In this document: piece after piece, positions 45,344 to 55,138 of the stretch
How the letters are laid out: every line of letters begins with the position of its first letter
Numbering within the stretch: the first letter of the stretch is position 1
From: Aotearoamyces nothofagi
Lineage: Eukaryota; Ascomycota; Leotiomycetes; Leotiales; Tympanidaceae
Reading direction: 5' to 3'
Assembly (NCBI GenBank): GCA_015345905.1
Contig: JADDTR010000007.1
Location: forward strand, 682,001-746,000
DNA length: 64,000 nt
Translations under genes and position numbers: made by a program
The notes under the pieces: generated by a model
Seen by the model: the letters and a program-made list of their open reading frames with translations, nothing else
Told to the model about the DNA's origin: nothing
The model's database searches: none

Positions 45344-46102
45344 CTACATCAGTATACAGCAAGAATTCTGCTTCTTTGCTTGAGCTATGGAATTGTTAGC
45401 AGATAAGGTCTGTTCTGATTTGAAGTTTATACTCACTATAAAACATCCTGCTTTGAGCACTCAATCCATCACTCTTCGCCACTAAATCGTCAATCTTCTC
45501 TCCTCTCTGTAATACGCTCTCGATGGTTTTATGCAGCACAATCTTTGTCTCATCCAGTTCCTTCTGAATCTTCATGATGCTGTCTGCTTGGTGTGGATCC
45601 TGGTATTTCACAATGTAATCTTTGAGCTCGGGGAATGAAAGGGTTGGGTTTGAGTCGGCCCAGGAGGAGCGAGGATATTTGGCGAGGAACTCGTCGACTA
45701 CTTTGGAGAGAAGTTGATGTGCAACAAGAGCAGGATAATCATGATCGGAGATGATGACACCAGCCACACCTTCAGTTCGGCCATAGACGTGGAATGTATA
45801 GTCTGTAGATGGTTAACTTTCTGAGACTCGAGGAGGTAGACGATAGGCTAACCTTGCTCTTCCACATCTTGCCGTTGACCTGGCCGTGTTCGCTCCGCGA
45901 CGGTCTTACTGAAGAGGGTCATGAACTCGCCATAGCTATAAGATTCATATTAGCCTGGGAGATACTCAAAGTCCGAAAGCCCTAAAGGCCAGACATACTT
46001 GTTTCGGGTGAAGCGAGAGTAGGCGCTCAACTCCTTCTCAGCAACAAGCTCGTGGGCTGGTTTGGTCTCATTCTTGAGTATGCCGATATAATGCAACTTC
46101 AT
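45344..46102 (-). CDS. YKT6: YKT6 R-SNARE
   Basis: Exons complement(45999..46102), (45853..45935), (45437..45802) and (45344..45384) give 197 residues, the normal length. It is a lipid-anchored SNARE in ER-Golgi, endosomal and vacuolar/autophagosomal fusion. The longin domain spans about residues 1-125 (MKLHYIGILKN, YGEFMTLFSKTVAERT, HVYGRTEGVAGVIISDHDYP). The R-SNARE helix follows (DSIMKIQKELDETKIVLHKT, with the zero-layer Arg in QRGEKID). The last exon encodes TQAKKQNSCCILM, a palmitoylated Cys next to a CAAX-type farnesylation signal. Reading through the last intron would remove the lipid anchor. Confidence 0.95.
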
Positions 46103-46318
46103 TTTTGCGACTGTTGTTTGAATGATGATCGAAGTCGGCGGAGATTTGCCTATCGTGTCTTGATCCCTTTGAGATGCCTGATGTCACCTAAAATAGCGCT
46201 AAGCCAACAAGCCACAAACTTTATCTCTATCAGCACGTGATGCCTAACTTTTGTAACAGCCTCAGCTACCAACTATATTGGCATCACCGGCGAACTTCCA
46301 TCGCGTCTTTCGCCCATA
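46103..46318. promoter_or_regulatory. Bidirectional promoter of YKT6 and CWC26
   Basis: Only 216 bases separate the two divergent start codons. A CACGTG E-box lies at 46234-46239, near the CWC26 side. Confidence 0.6.
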
Positions 46319-47326
46319 ATGTCACTTTCCTCCTACCTTGCTTCTAAATATCTCAATGCTGAACCTTCATCATCGTCTACATCTAAAAAACGCAAGCGCA
46401 AGAACCAATCGTCTTCAGCTGGGCTCATCATCGCGGACGACGACGCTCTAGGCTGGTCCTCGACTGCGCCAACCCCAGACGAAGATGCAGACAGTGGGCC
46501 ATTCATTACATCTTCTGGTTCTGCAGAATTCAGAAAATCGAAAAAGAATGCATGGAAAGTGGTTGGGGCGCCAGCGCCGAAAGATACAGATCTCGACAGC
46601 GATGCGGCAACAGCAGACGCGATTATAGCTTCTGCGGCGGCAGAAAATACAGCCGCAGGGCACTTAGATGAGGAGCCGGCTATCGATGAAGATGATGGTG
46701 TTGTTAAGATGGGAGATGGGACACATGCAGGTCTACAAACAGCAGCGACTGTAACAGCTCAAATGGAAAAGCGAAAACGAGAAGAGCGGCGGCAGTGGGA
46801 GGCTGAAGAGGCAGCCTCTGGTCGCAAACACGGGAAGAAAGGAAAGGAGGAAGAGACTGTGTACCGTGATGCGACAGGTCGACGGATAGATATCTCCATG
46901 CGTCGAGCTGAGGCACGGAAAGAGGCTGACGAGAAAGCGGCTAAGGAGCGAGCGGAGAAAGAAGCACAACTTGGTGACGTCCAACTTGCTGCTAAGGCTG
47001 CACGTCGAGAAGCTCTTGAAGATGCAAGGTTCATGCCTTTGGCAAGGACTATTGATGATGAGGATATGAATAAGGAGTTGAAGGAACAGGGTCGCTGGAA
47101 TGATCCGGCGGCGATGTTTTTGACAGAGAAGAAGGGAAAGGGAAAGAGCGTTAGTGGCAGGCCGATATATCAGGGAGCCGCAGCACCGAATCGGTATGGT
47201 ATTAGACCCGGCCATAGGTGGGACGGTGTTGATAGAGGGAATGGCTGGGAGGGAGAACGTTTCAAGGCGCAGAACAGGACGACAAGAAATAAGGAGTTGG
47301 ATTTTGCATGGCAGACTGATGCTTAA
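46319..47326 (+). CDS. CWC26: CWC26/BUD13 pre-mRNA splicing factor
   Basis: A single exon of 335 residues. It is a subunit of the RES (retention and splicing) complex, which binds the activated spliceosome. The N-terminus MSLSSYLASKYLNAE followed by KKRKRKNQ is the Cwc26/Bud13 hallmark. After an acidic linker with FRKSKKNAWKVVG comes the C-terminal Bud13 domain. This contains a coiled-coil-prone Glu/Arg/Lys-rich helix, VYRDATGRRIDI, FMPLARTIDDEDMN, and the conserved end PNRYGIRPGHRWDGVDRGNG with FAWQTDA at the terminus, close to the yeast and human pattern. No introns. Confidence 0.94.
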   Translation: MSLSSYLASKYLNAEPSSSSTSKKRKRKNQSSSAGLIIADDDALGWSSTAPTPDEDADSGPFITSSGSAEFRKSKKNAWKVVGAPAPKDTDLDSDAATADAIIASAAAENTAAGHLDEEPAIDEDDGVVKMGDGTHAGLQTAATVTAQMEKRKREERRQWEAEEAASGRKHGKKGKEEETVYRDATGRRIDISMRRAEARKEADEKAAKERAEKEAQLGDVQLAAKAARREALEDARFMPLARTIDDEDMNKELKEQGRWNDPAAMFLTEKKGKGKSVSGRPIYQGAAAPNRYGIRPGHRWDGVDRGNGWEGERFKAQNRTTRNKELDFAWQTDA

Positions 47327-47745
47327 TACGCTCTATCGTCTCCGCAGGATTACTATCGTCTCCGCAGAGGATTACGTGTGAACTAGTAGATTCATAACAC
47401 ATCGATGCTATGCTCCTGTCGAGTTTACCAGGAGGCACAGTCATAATAAAATTTTCTAACTGGCTGATTTCAGATACCTAGCAAGTGAGACTCTTTGTCC
47501 CAACATCGCGCATGTGCCAGTAATACAAGACATCTGGTTAGGCCTGCATGCTTCCCTCTTTTAGGGATTACAATTTCTTTCCACGGCAGTAATGGATTCC
47601 AGTTCGCCCATTTCCACACAGAAAAAAGCTACGGCATGCAACGCAATCTTGGCTACCTCGGTGACGGCTAAGCAATTTTCTGGCCTATGACACCTTCGTC
47701 ACCTTATTCAACCATATCTCCAATCCAGAATCCTTTCTAGACAAT
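47327..47745. other. Intergenic region, no gene seen
   Basis: About 420 bases between convergent CWC26 and TFIIF genes, presumably two 3' UTRs. Confidence 0.55.
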
Positions 47746-50393
47746 CTAGACTTTTGGCCTCAACAGCTTATCGGTAGGATTATACGTCGAGTTTTCTTTC
47801 ACCATCCTGATGAACTTCTGACTATCTTCTCGATCCTTGCCACCGCCCTTAATCCGGCCGGAGAATAGTTTCAGCATTGCACCGATCGCAATACCCTCTG
47901 GTGGTAGCGCGGCAGCAATCTCTTGCGCGGTAATAGGCTTTGGTGCACCTCCAGATATACTCTGGGCTGAACTAGTAGCATTTGCATCTAAATCTAAAAC
48001 AGAGAGTATCTAATTAGTGCTTGCTCGTGCAATGTACAAAGCAATTCCATTGTGCAAGATCATCTCCCAGCACAGACAGGCTACAATCAATGAGAGGAGT
48101 TATTCATGCATTCGCGGGATATAAAGAATTATCACTTGATGAAGTTCTTTCTTGTGAGCGGGTACTTCGATAAAACTCAAAATATGGCATCTCGATGTAG
48201 CTTATGCTCTCGATCTTAACAAGCCGGCACGCTGCAGAAATAAAAGAAAATTTGAGATTGAAAGTGTAAGGATTGGGGTAAAGAAATAACGATTTACATA
48301 AAACCTGATAATAGGAACAGATTGAAGACTTACTTTGTTGTCCTGAGACTTGGAGGTTCGGAGCTGCGGGGCTTCCTGCACGACTCCCAATGGATGGACT
48401 GCCTGCACGCGATGACGAGGGGGTACCACCCCCTCCTAGACGTAACTTGATGCTCTTCTTCTTCTTGCTACCGCCAACACCATCAGACATCTCACCAGCC
48501 GTTCCTTCCCCGTCGCTCATAACGGCAGATGGGTTTGGTGGCGCAGCTTGGATTTCGGAGAGCTTAGATGGGTTGAGGTTTAGTTTTATGATCGAAGACT
48601 TGCGTGAGCTGTGACCTGGCAGGGGCTGCGAAGTAGAGGGAGTAGGAGACATGCCTCGACTAGGCGTTGAAGATCTAGTAGGCTGCGACGAAGAGCTGAT
48701 GTGTTTCTTCTTATGCTTTTTCCTGCTTGATTCATTGCCACTTGTCTCAGAAGCAGAAAGATTGGGGGAGCCAGGACGCTTAAGATGATTGTGCTTTTTG
48801 TGAGGATCGTTATTCTTCGGACGGCCTGAAGGGGTGTTTGAACCCTTTGATGATGCACCAGACGGGATCTTTGTAGCGTTTTTTGCTTTGAGCTTTGCTT
48901 CTTCGTCCTTTCTACGGTCTTCCTCTTTCTGTTTCTCATCATCGCTATCATCGTCTGAGCTCTACAAACTGTTAGCGAGATTCAATTGTAACCAGAGATG
49001 ACATCCATACCGACGTGGAGTAAGGATGCGACGAATCACTGTCATAAAGGTAGTTCTTTTCGCGCTTCTTTAATGCCTTGTTGATATCTTTACCAAGCTT
49101 CTTCTTCTGGTCTGCCTCTCGTTGTTCTTCTTCAAACTCCTTCTCAACTTCGGCTTCGTCACCTTCGCCAAAGAGGTTGGCTGCAAGTTGTTCACGTTTG
49201 ATTTTCTCTGTGGTATATTTCGTCTCCTCGTCCTTATCAGGTTCGACGGTTACCTGTTCATCATCATCTTGGAATAGATCATCCCCCTCAAAGTCAAGAT
49301 CATCGGCATCTTGAATTTCAGACTTCATAGACTGCTTGTATGTATTGCTCTCGCCCTTCACTTTATAGAGACCTCCTAACTGTTGTCGCATTGCCTGCTT
49401 CTCTTTGTCTTGTTGCTGTTGCAATTCAGTATGCATACCCCATCTTGATGGCTTTGACTTTTTGCTCATCTGAGCTTCGGCTTCCTCTATTGTCAAAGTC
49501 TTGAACTGATTCTTTGGCGTAAACTTGTACCACTTCTCTAAGGGAATCATCTTGAAGCTATTCCCATCAATGACTAAGATTACGTTAACGTCTGAAAGAG
49601 CCGCCTCGTAGTTTCCAACGAATGTATGCTTGTTCTCTGCATCCTCGAGATGCCAGGGTAAGGCTTCCTCGTATCGCAGGTCGGACTCCTTCTTCTGTTC
49701 CTCCGTCTTGTCGACTCGGAAGACTTGAGTTGTCTTCTCATTTTTGTAGGATGATGTCTTCTTCTGTGCGAGCGCTGCAGCATTGTTGCCTGTTGGAGCA
49801 ATTTGCGCTAGGTCTGCAGCCCTCTTCGCGTCTCTCTCTGCCCGAGCAATCTCCTGCTTCTCTCGCTCCTTATCATCCAGAGGCTCAGTAGAATCTTCCT
49901 CCTTTGCTGCCTTGCCTGGAGGTGGTTGTTTCGGATCTCGCCGATGGAGGGAGACAGGCCGGATGAATTCATTCTGGTCAGTCGGGTCGATTTCCTTCTT
50001 CCCGGCAAATCGGGCGACATGATATCTTAAGCCTTCACGAAGGGCCCTCTTCGTGGTGAAGAGTGGGAAATCTTGATATGGACCTTGCGGTGCTGTGCTA
50101 AACCCAGTTGGTCGTGGCTGCTGTTGCACACCATTAGGAGGAGTAGGCCCGGAACTGTAAGGGCGCGGAGGTGCAACACCGTTCAATGGCCGCGGCCCTG
50201 TTGGTCTGCTTACAGCAGTAAGTCCATTCGGCCTCGGTCCTGAGGGCTTGGCAATCGGCGGCGCTCGTGCTGGCGGTTTTCTGTGCTGTCTTAACGGATC
50301 TGCCGGTCTAGGTCTTCGTATGAATTGGGGCTGTCCTCCAGCATTCGGCGTAGGTGTTCGACCATTGGAGGGACCCGAAGGAGAGGCGCTCAT
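47746..50393 (-). CDS. TFG1: TFIIF large subunit (RAP74/TFG1)
   Basis: Exons complement(49011..50393), (48334..48961) and (47746..47993) give 752 residues. It is the general transcription factor IIF alpha subunit, bound to RNA polymerase II. A Pro/Arg-rich leader (about 120 residues) precedes the N-terminal dimerisation domain. Parts of that domain are YQDFPLFTTKRALREGLRYH, FIRPVSLHRRDP, ALPWHLEDAENKHTFVGNYE, and MIPLEKWYKFTPKNQFKTL with SRWGMH. A long acidic, Lys/Ser-rich middle follows. The last exon encodes the winged-helix end: ITAQEIAAALPPEGIAIGAMLKL, FSGRIK, then FIRMVKENSTYNP. The second intron is 336 nt, far longer than others here, and stays open for a further 230 bases. The first ATG is 50393; the frame continues upstream to a TTG. 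Confidence 0.93.
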
Positions 50394-51414
50394 GGTTGCA
50401 AAAGATAGTGAAAAGGGCAGAAAGTCTGTCAAGTGTGCGCCGCTAGCCCGGAGGAAGCGTTGTGAAGTCGAGACCTTGTCGCACTGATCCAGCTGCCTAC
50501 GCGATACTCATGAGAAAATGTGACTACAGCTGTTAATCTTGCTTGTCTATATGTGGAGAAGGAACTTTGTCCGTAGCAGGCCTCGTAAAAGAAGCGTCAA
50601 TTGTTTAAGTTTAAGCGTTAAAGCAGGGAAGCTGGCATGTTGAGTTGGTAGAGGTGAAGAAGAGTTTCTTTGTTTAAGAGCACGTATGAGCACATATAGT
50701 GAAGTTCCCAATGACGGACTAATTCGATACGGCCTGAGGCTGCAATGAGCCCTGTCTGCTAGCGTCAACCTTACTGTGCACGTTGTTTTCGGTTCCGAAG
50801 TTAACGAGCGTCAGTCACGTTGAGCATCACTTGATATAGCTCAGGCAGGCAATCGGAATTGCTCCTTTGTTTATAAGAGCAAACATTCAACATCCATTGA
50901 TCTAAGGAATTAATAGATCCTGGATATGGCTGGATTTTAAATCCGCGCGCTGATATACTGCTGAGAGACTTGAGCTTTAATACAAATTTTCTTTTCATGC
51001 AAGGAAAATTGGTTATCGATATCCCACCATCACCCACGTCCAAAAGTCTACAACCACATGGTTTATGGACAGCCGGCATAAGTAGACGCATCCATCATGA
51101 CCTGAACCCTACCTAGGGTGCTCTGATCACTTCACACCTTTCAAAAAGACACACCAAGTCAAGAGAGCCTCTTTCACACCCTATCACTAGTCACATGACC
51201 GGGTAGATATCGCAAGAACGCGGCTACACTTTACAGCCCTCTCTATTATACTACTCTTTCTATCCAGCTACTCTTTCTGTCCAATTTTAGTCGGGGGCTA
51301 CTAGCGTTATCACTTGCAACGACAAGACACCATACATCCGGGTACTAGCTGCAGATCTAGGAATCTTATAGGGTTGTAGCACTAGCTGTGAGAATATTCT
51401 GAGGGTTGCTAATC
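50394..51414. other. Intergenic region, no gene seen
   Basis: About 1 kb between the divergent TFIIF and Cid1-like genes, holding both promoters. A pyrimidine-rich part lies at 51240-51290. Open frames at 50547-51091 have no recognisable domain. Confidence 0.5.
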
Positions 51415-54400
51415 ATGTCTAACACCCCAGAAGATAATGCCAATCTTGGGCTTGAGGATAGACTACGCGGTCTGATTCTAAGCAATGTACAGCCAGGTCC
51501 GCCTCAACCAGGCCTACTTCAATCCTGCTCACTCGCGTCATTGCCGCTTCATATGGCGGCGGCATCACCGGCGGAGCAGCAAGATTACATCAACCAGCCA
51601 TTAGGTTTGCTTGGAACTCCTTCAGCTCCTGTGGCATCTGAACAGCCACCACAGGGAGGTAGAAAGAGGCTTAACCAGGCCCAGCGCCGACAGATGAATG
51701 CACAGCTTTCGATCCCAGTGAGCTCTAGGCCATCAGTTCATGGCCCGCAGCTGGGAAGGGGCTACACTCCATCATATAACGTCCCATCACCCTCATGGAA
51801 TCAACCACGACAAATTGGGCCACCTGACCAGCAGTACGCTAATCCAGAACCAAATAATCAGCAATATGCACAGCTACAGAACCATTTACCTACAGCATCA
51901 TATCAACCGCATATGCAGTTCCAGCGTCAAACCCCATCTATGTCTCAGATGCATCCTCAAACACAGCAAGGAGGCAGGTATCATCCTCCAGCAGCATTCT
52001 CAGGATCGGCGGCGTCTCATCAGCAATGGGGCTCAAATCAGCACAACCCACAAGCATCCCGTCAGTATGCACTACGACCTACTTACCAGGGTCGGCAGCT
52101 ATACCAACAGTCTCAATATACTGGAATCTCCCGGGGGAGCTCTTTTGGAGCGACCCCAGATCAGGTCGTGTGCCAAAGTGCCTTCCTCCAGGCGCTTATC
52201 AGTCAATACCTCCCAGCGGCTGGAGTTGCTGAAAGTGAGGCCTTAGAGAAAGAAGAGTTCAGGTCTACAGTTGAGCAAGCCTGTCGTGAAGCAATTGCCA
52301 TCCATGAACAAGAGGAGCTTGGAAACCCGAACTTTAGTGTTTCATCAGTGGAGCTCAAATGCTTCGGCAGTATGGCAACCGGATTTGCAACAAAATCCTC
52401 GGACATGGACCTGGCGCTGTTAACACCGCATTCCAACCCAGCTGCAGATTCTTTGGACTCCCCAATACCCCGCCTACTCGAGAGAAGATTGCTTGACATG
52501 GGTTTCGGAGCACGGCTACTTACAAAAACGAGGGTCCCCATCATTAAGCTATGTCAGAAGCCAACAGACAAGCTTATGTCAGACCTCCTTGAAGAACGTT
52601 TGAAGTGGGAAAACGGATTCACTGCAGTGGATGATAAAGAAGATGACGACGTTCCTAACAAGACCAATGAGCCCAGAGAAGAGAAGGGTGATCATGATAT
52701 AAGTCATGATGACGTCGCTCCAGAAACAATACCAGGCAAGTCGCGAGATGATGTGTACTTAGAACGTCTAGCCGCCTTAAAACAGAAGACAACCGTTTCT
52801 ATTGGAGACTATTATGGATCTGCAAAACGTCTTCTGCGGAGCCTTGATGGTAGAGACATAGGTTCTACTTATACAACTGCGCCCACTCTTGACGAATTGA
52901 AGATCCTTACAGATGTGTGCAAAGCATTTGTGGATGGCCTTGTAGATGAACGCCTGAAATCCAGGCTGCACAGTTACCAGTCCCTATCTTTTGACCCGGT
53001 CGAGAATTTGTTTCAAGCTCGGTCATTGAGTGGCGTCTTTAATCAGATTGAAGGCGAGCGTTTGGCCATGGCATGGGACGATAGACTGTTACATGAAGCT
53101 ACTGAAAGAGCTGAAACTGTATGTGGCAACATCGTTAAGGAGTGGCAGAACCTGTGCAACAAGACAAATTCAGATACGATTCAATACAATAAACAATTGC
53201 ACCAAGCTTTCGAGAGGCTAAAGAAGATCTCCTCAATACAGCTTGTAATTCTCGAACAGGGAGACCATGAAGATGCGGCGCAGTATCATTCGAGGACATT
53301 GAGGATTATTGGGGAATTATATGGAGCAGACCCGCCTCATCCTGATAATTATATTCGCGAGATACTTGTAACACACTATATCAAGGGAATCAGGAACCCA
53401 CAGACCCGAGAGAGTTTGAAATTGCTGAGCTCAATGATCGACAACGTATCATTGGAGTCGATTGCTTTGCATCATCGCATTCTACAACTGGCTCGAGATT
53501 ACGAGAAAGGTTTGGCGAAGAAACTATTTGAGGAGGCTGATCGTCTGGACGTCGAACTGTATATCTCACTCCTTCGTGATAGCACGAAGACCGGCACTAG
53601 ACCTCGAACTACTGCTTCTATTATGCCGTTACTCACTAAGATCCAAAACCTTCCAGATCCAACCACAACCCATAAACTCCGCGATCGTTATAGCGATCAC
53701 CTCGAATTCCCAAAGTCGGGAATCGGCATTCAGTGCGATCTTAACTTTTCGGCAAACCTTGCACTTCACAACACTGTCCTCCTACGTTGCTACTCTCTCA
53801 CAGACCCACGTGTGAAGCCACTAGTTCTCTTCGTCAAGCATTGGGCCAAACTCCGTGGCATTAACACCCCATATCGTGGGTCTCTCTCTTCCTATGGCTA
53901 TGTTCTTATGGTCCTTCACTACCTCGTCAATATCGCCACGCCATTCGTATGTCCGAACCTTCAGCACCTACAACGAAAGCCACCCGACTACCTCCCACCA
54001 GCCGAAATCGCAGCTCAGACAACATGCGAAGGAAAGGATGTACGCTTCTGGCGAAACGAGAAGGAGATTGCAAATTTAGCAGAAAAAGGAATGCTTAATC
54101 ACAATCACGACTCTATTGGCGCTCTCCTCCGTGGATTTTTTGAATATTTTGCTCAAAGTGGCCAGATGAGCACTGGCAATGGCCGAGGGTTTGACTGGAG
54201 CCGGGAAGTCCTCTCTTTGCGTACGCCTGGTGGACTGTTGACAAAGCAGGAGAAAGGATGGGTGGGAGCTAGAACTGTTATGGAAACAACTCACGAATCC
54301 GCACCTGCTGCCTCCAGTCACACTATCGCGACAACTGCAGCGTCTTTACCAAACCTAACAGAAGTCTCGTCGCCAATCACCGCTACTGGGATCGAAGCAA

Positions 54401-54783
54401 CCACAGCTACCTCTCCTACTACCTTGACTACCATCCCACATCATCCGAAAAAGATGATCATAAAGGAAGAAGTCAAGGAAATCCGCCACCGTTATCTCTT
54501 CGCGCTCGAGGACCCCTTCGAGATAGACCACAACGTCGCGCGGACAGTAACGCACAACGGTATCGTGTCGATCAGAGACGAGTTCAGGCGCGCGTGGCGG
54601 CTGATTAAGAGTCATGGGCAAAATACAGCATCAAGCGGAGCGCAGAAGGAAGAGGGCTTGATGGATGAAGTTGTCACTGAAGGAGCGAGCGAGAAGAGGG
54701 GGGGATTGAAGGAATTGATGGAGTTGATTCATGGGGCTTTGGGGCCGGTCGAGGGTGAGGGTCAGGGTCAGGGTCAGGTTTAA
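51415..54783 (+). CDS. Cid1-like RNA nucleotidyltransferase with a large insertion
   Basis: A single exon of 1122 residues from the ATG at 51415 (the frame begins at a TTG nine bases earlier). It belongs to the poly(A)/poly(U) polymerase family (Cid1, TUTase, PAP/25A-associated), which adds nucleotides to RNA 3' ends. A Gln/Pro-rich, prion-like region fills residues 30-250. The catalytic palm shows FGSMATGFATKSSDMDLALL, with Asp330 and Asp332. The third Asp is in IQCDLNFSANLALHNT at residue 775. The central domain follows: LVLFVKHWAKLRGINTPYRGSLSSYGYVLMV (positions about 801-831). Near the end are RYLFALEDPFEIDHNVAR and a (GQ)n tail. The roughly 440 residues between the second and third Asp are mostly helical and contain no known domain. 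In Cid1 itself the gap is about 60. Confidence 0.88.
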   Translation: MSNTPEDNANLGLEDRLRGLILSNVQPGPPQPGLLQSCSLASLPLHMAAASPAEQQDYINQPLGLLGTPSAPVASEQPPQGGRKRLNQAQRRQMNAQLSIPVSSRPSVHGPQLGRGYTPSYNVPSPSWNQPRQIGPPDQQYANPEPNNQQYAQLQNHLPTASYQPHMQFQRQTPSMSQMHPQTQQGGRYHPPAAFSGSAASHQQWGSNQHNPQASRQYALRPTYQGRQLYQQSQYTGISRGSSFGATPDQVVCQSAFLQALISQYLPAAGVAESEALEKEEFRSTVEQACREAIAIHEQEELGNPNFSVSSVELKCFGSMATGFATKSSDMDLALLTPHSNPAADSLDSPIPRLLERRLLDMGFGARLLTKTRVPIIKLCQKPTDKLMSDLLEERLKWENGFTAVDDKEDDDVPNKTNEPREEKGDHDISHDDVAPETIPGKSRDDVYLERLAALKQKTTVSIGDYYGSAKRLLRSLDGRDIGSTYTTAPTLDELKILTDVCKAFVDGLVDERLKSRLHSYQSLSFDPVENLFQARSLSGVFNQIEGERLAMAWDDRLLHEATERAETVCGNIVKEWQNLCNKTNSDTIQYNKQLHQAFERLKKISSIQLVILEQGDHEDAAQYHSRTLRIIGELYGADPPHPDNYIREILVTHYIKGIRNPQTRESLKLLSSMIDNVSLESIALHHRILQLARDYEKGLAKKLFEEADRLDVELYISLLRDSTKTGTRPRTTASIMPLLTKIQNLPDPTTTHKLRDRYSDHLEFPKSGIGIQCDLNFSANLALHNTVLLRCYSLTDPRVKPLVLFVKHWAKLRGINTPYRGSLSSYGYVLMVLHYLVNIATPFVCPNLQHLQRKPPDYLPPAEIAAQTTCEGKDVRFWRNEKEIANLAEKGMLNHNHDSIGALLRGFFEYFAQSGQMSTGNGRGFDWSREVLSLRTPGGLLTKQEKGWVGARTVMETTHESAPAASSHTIATTAASLPNLTEVSSPITATGIEATTATSPTTLTTIPHHPKKMIIKEEVKEIRHRYLFALEDPFEIDHNVARTVTHNGIVSIRDEFRRAWRLIKSHGQNTASSGAQKEEGLMDEVVTEGASEKRGGLKELMELIHGALGPVEGEGQGQGQV
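54751..54779 (+). repeat. GGTCAG hexamer repeat in the 3' coding end
   Basis: About four copies of GGTCAG (the first GGTGAG) encode the Gly-Gln tail of the Cid1-like protein. The repeat is in frame. Confidence 0.8.
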
Positions 54784-55138
54784 GCTGGTGGGGGGCATGA
54801 GGTCAAGGGTCTGGAGTATGGTCAGGTGGTTGTCTAGATACTATATCAAATCACGGATGGCCGGACTAGGCTGGGATTGGCTAGGTATAATGGTGGCTTG
54901 AACGAGGAGGCAGGAAGCTTAGGGTGGTCGCACCGCATTGAAGGGAGATTTAATGAGCATTAACGAATTTCAAATACTCGCAGTATTATAAAATCTATGC
55001 CTGTGAAATGTGTCGTTAACCATTTTCGTCAATCTTGCCATAATTTCCCCAAAAGGCCTATATTGTAAGACCAAGCGGCGACTAGCAAGTGCTTGTACAA
55101 TGCGTCATGTAGGAAGTGTTTGGCCATGTCAGAGGCAA
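54784..55138. other. Intergenic region, no gene seen
   Basis: About 350 bases between convergent Cid1-like and TAH18 genes. Nothing recognisable. Confidence 0.55.
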
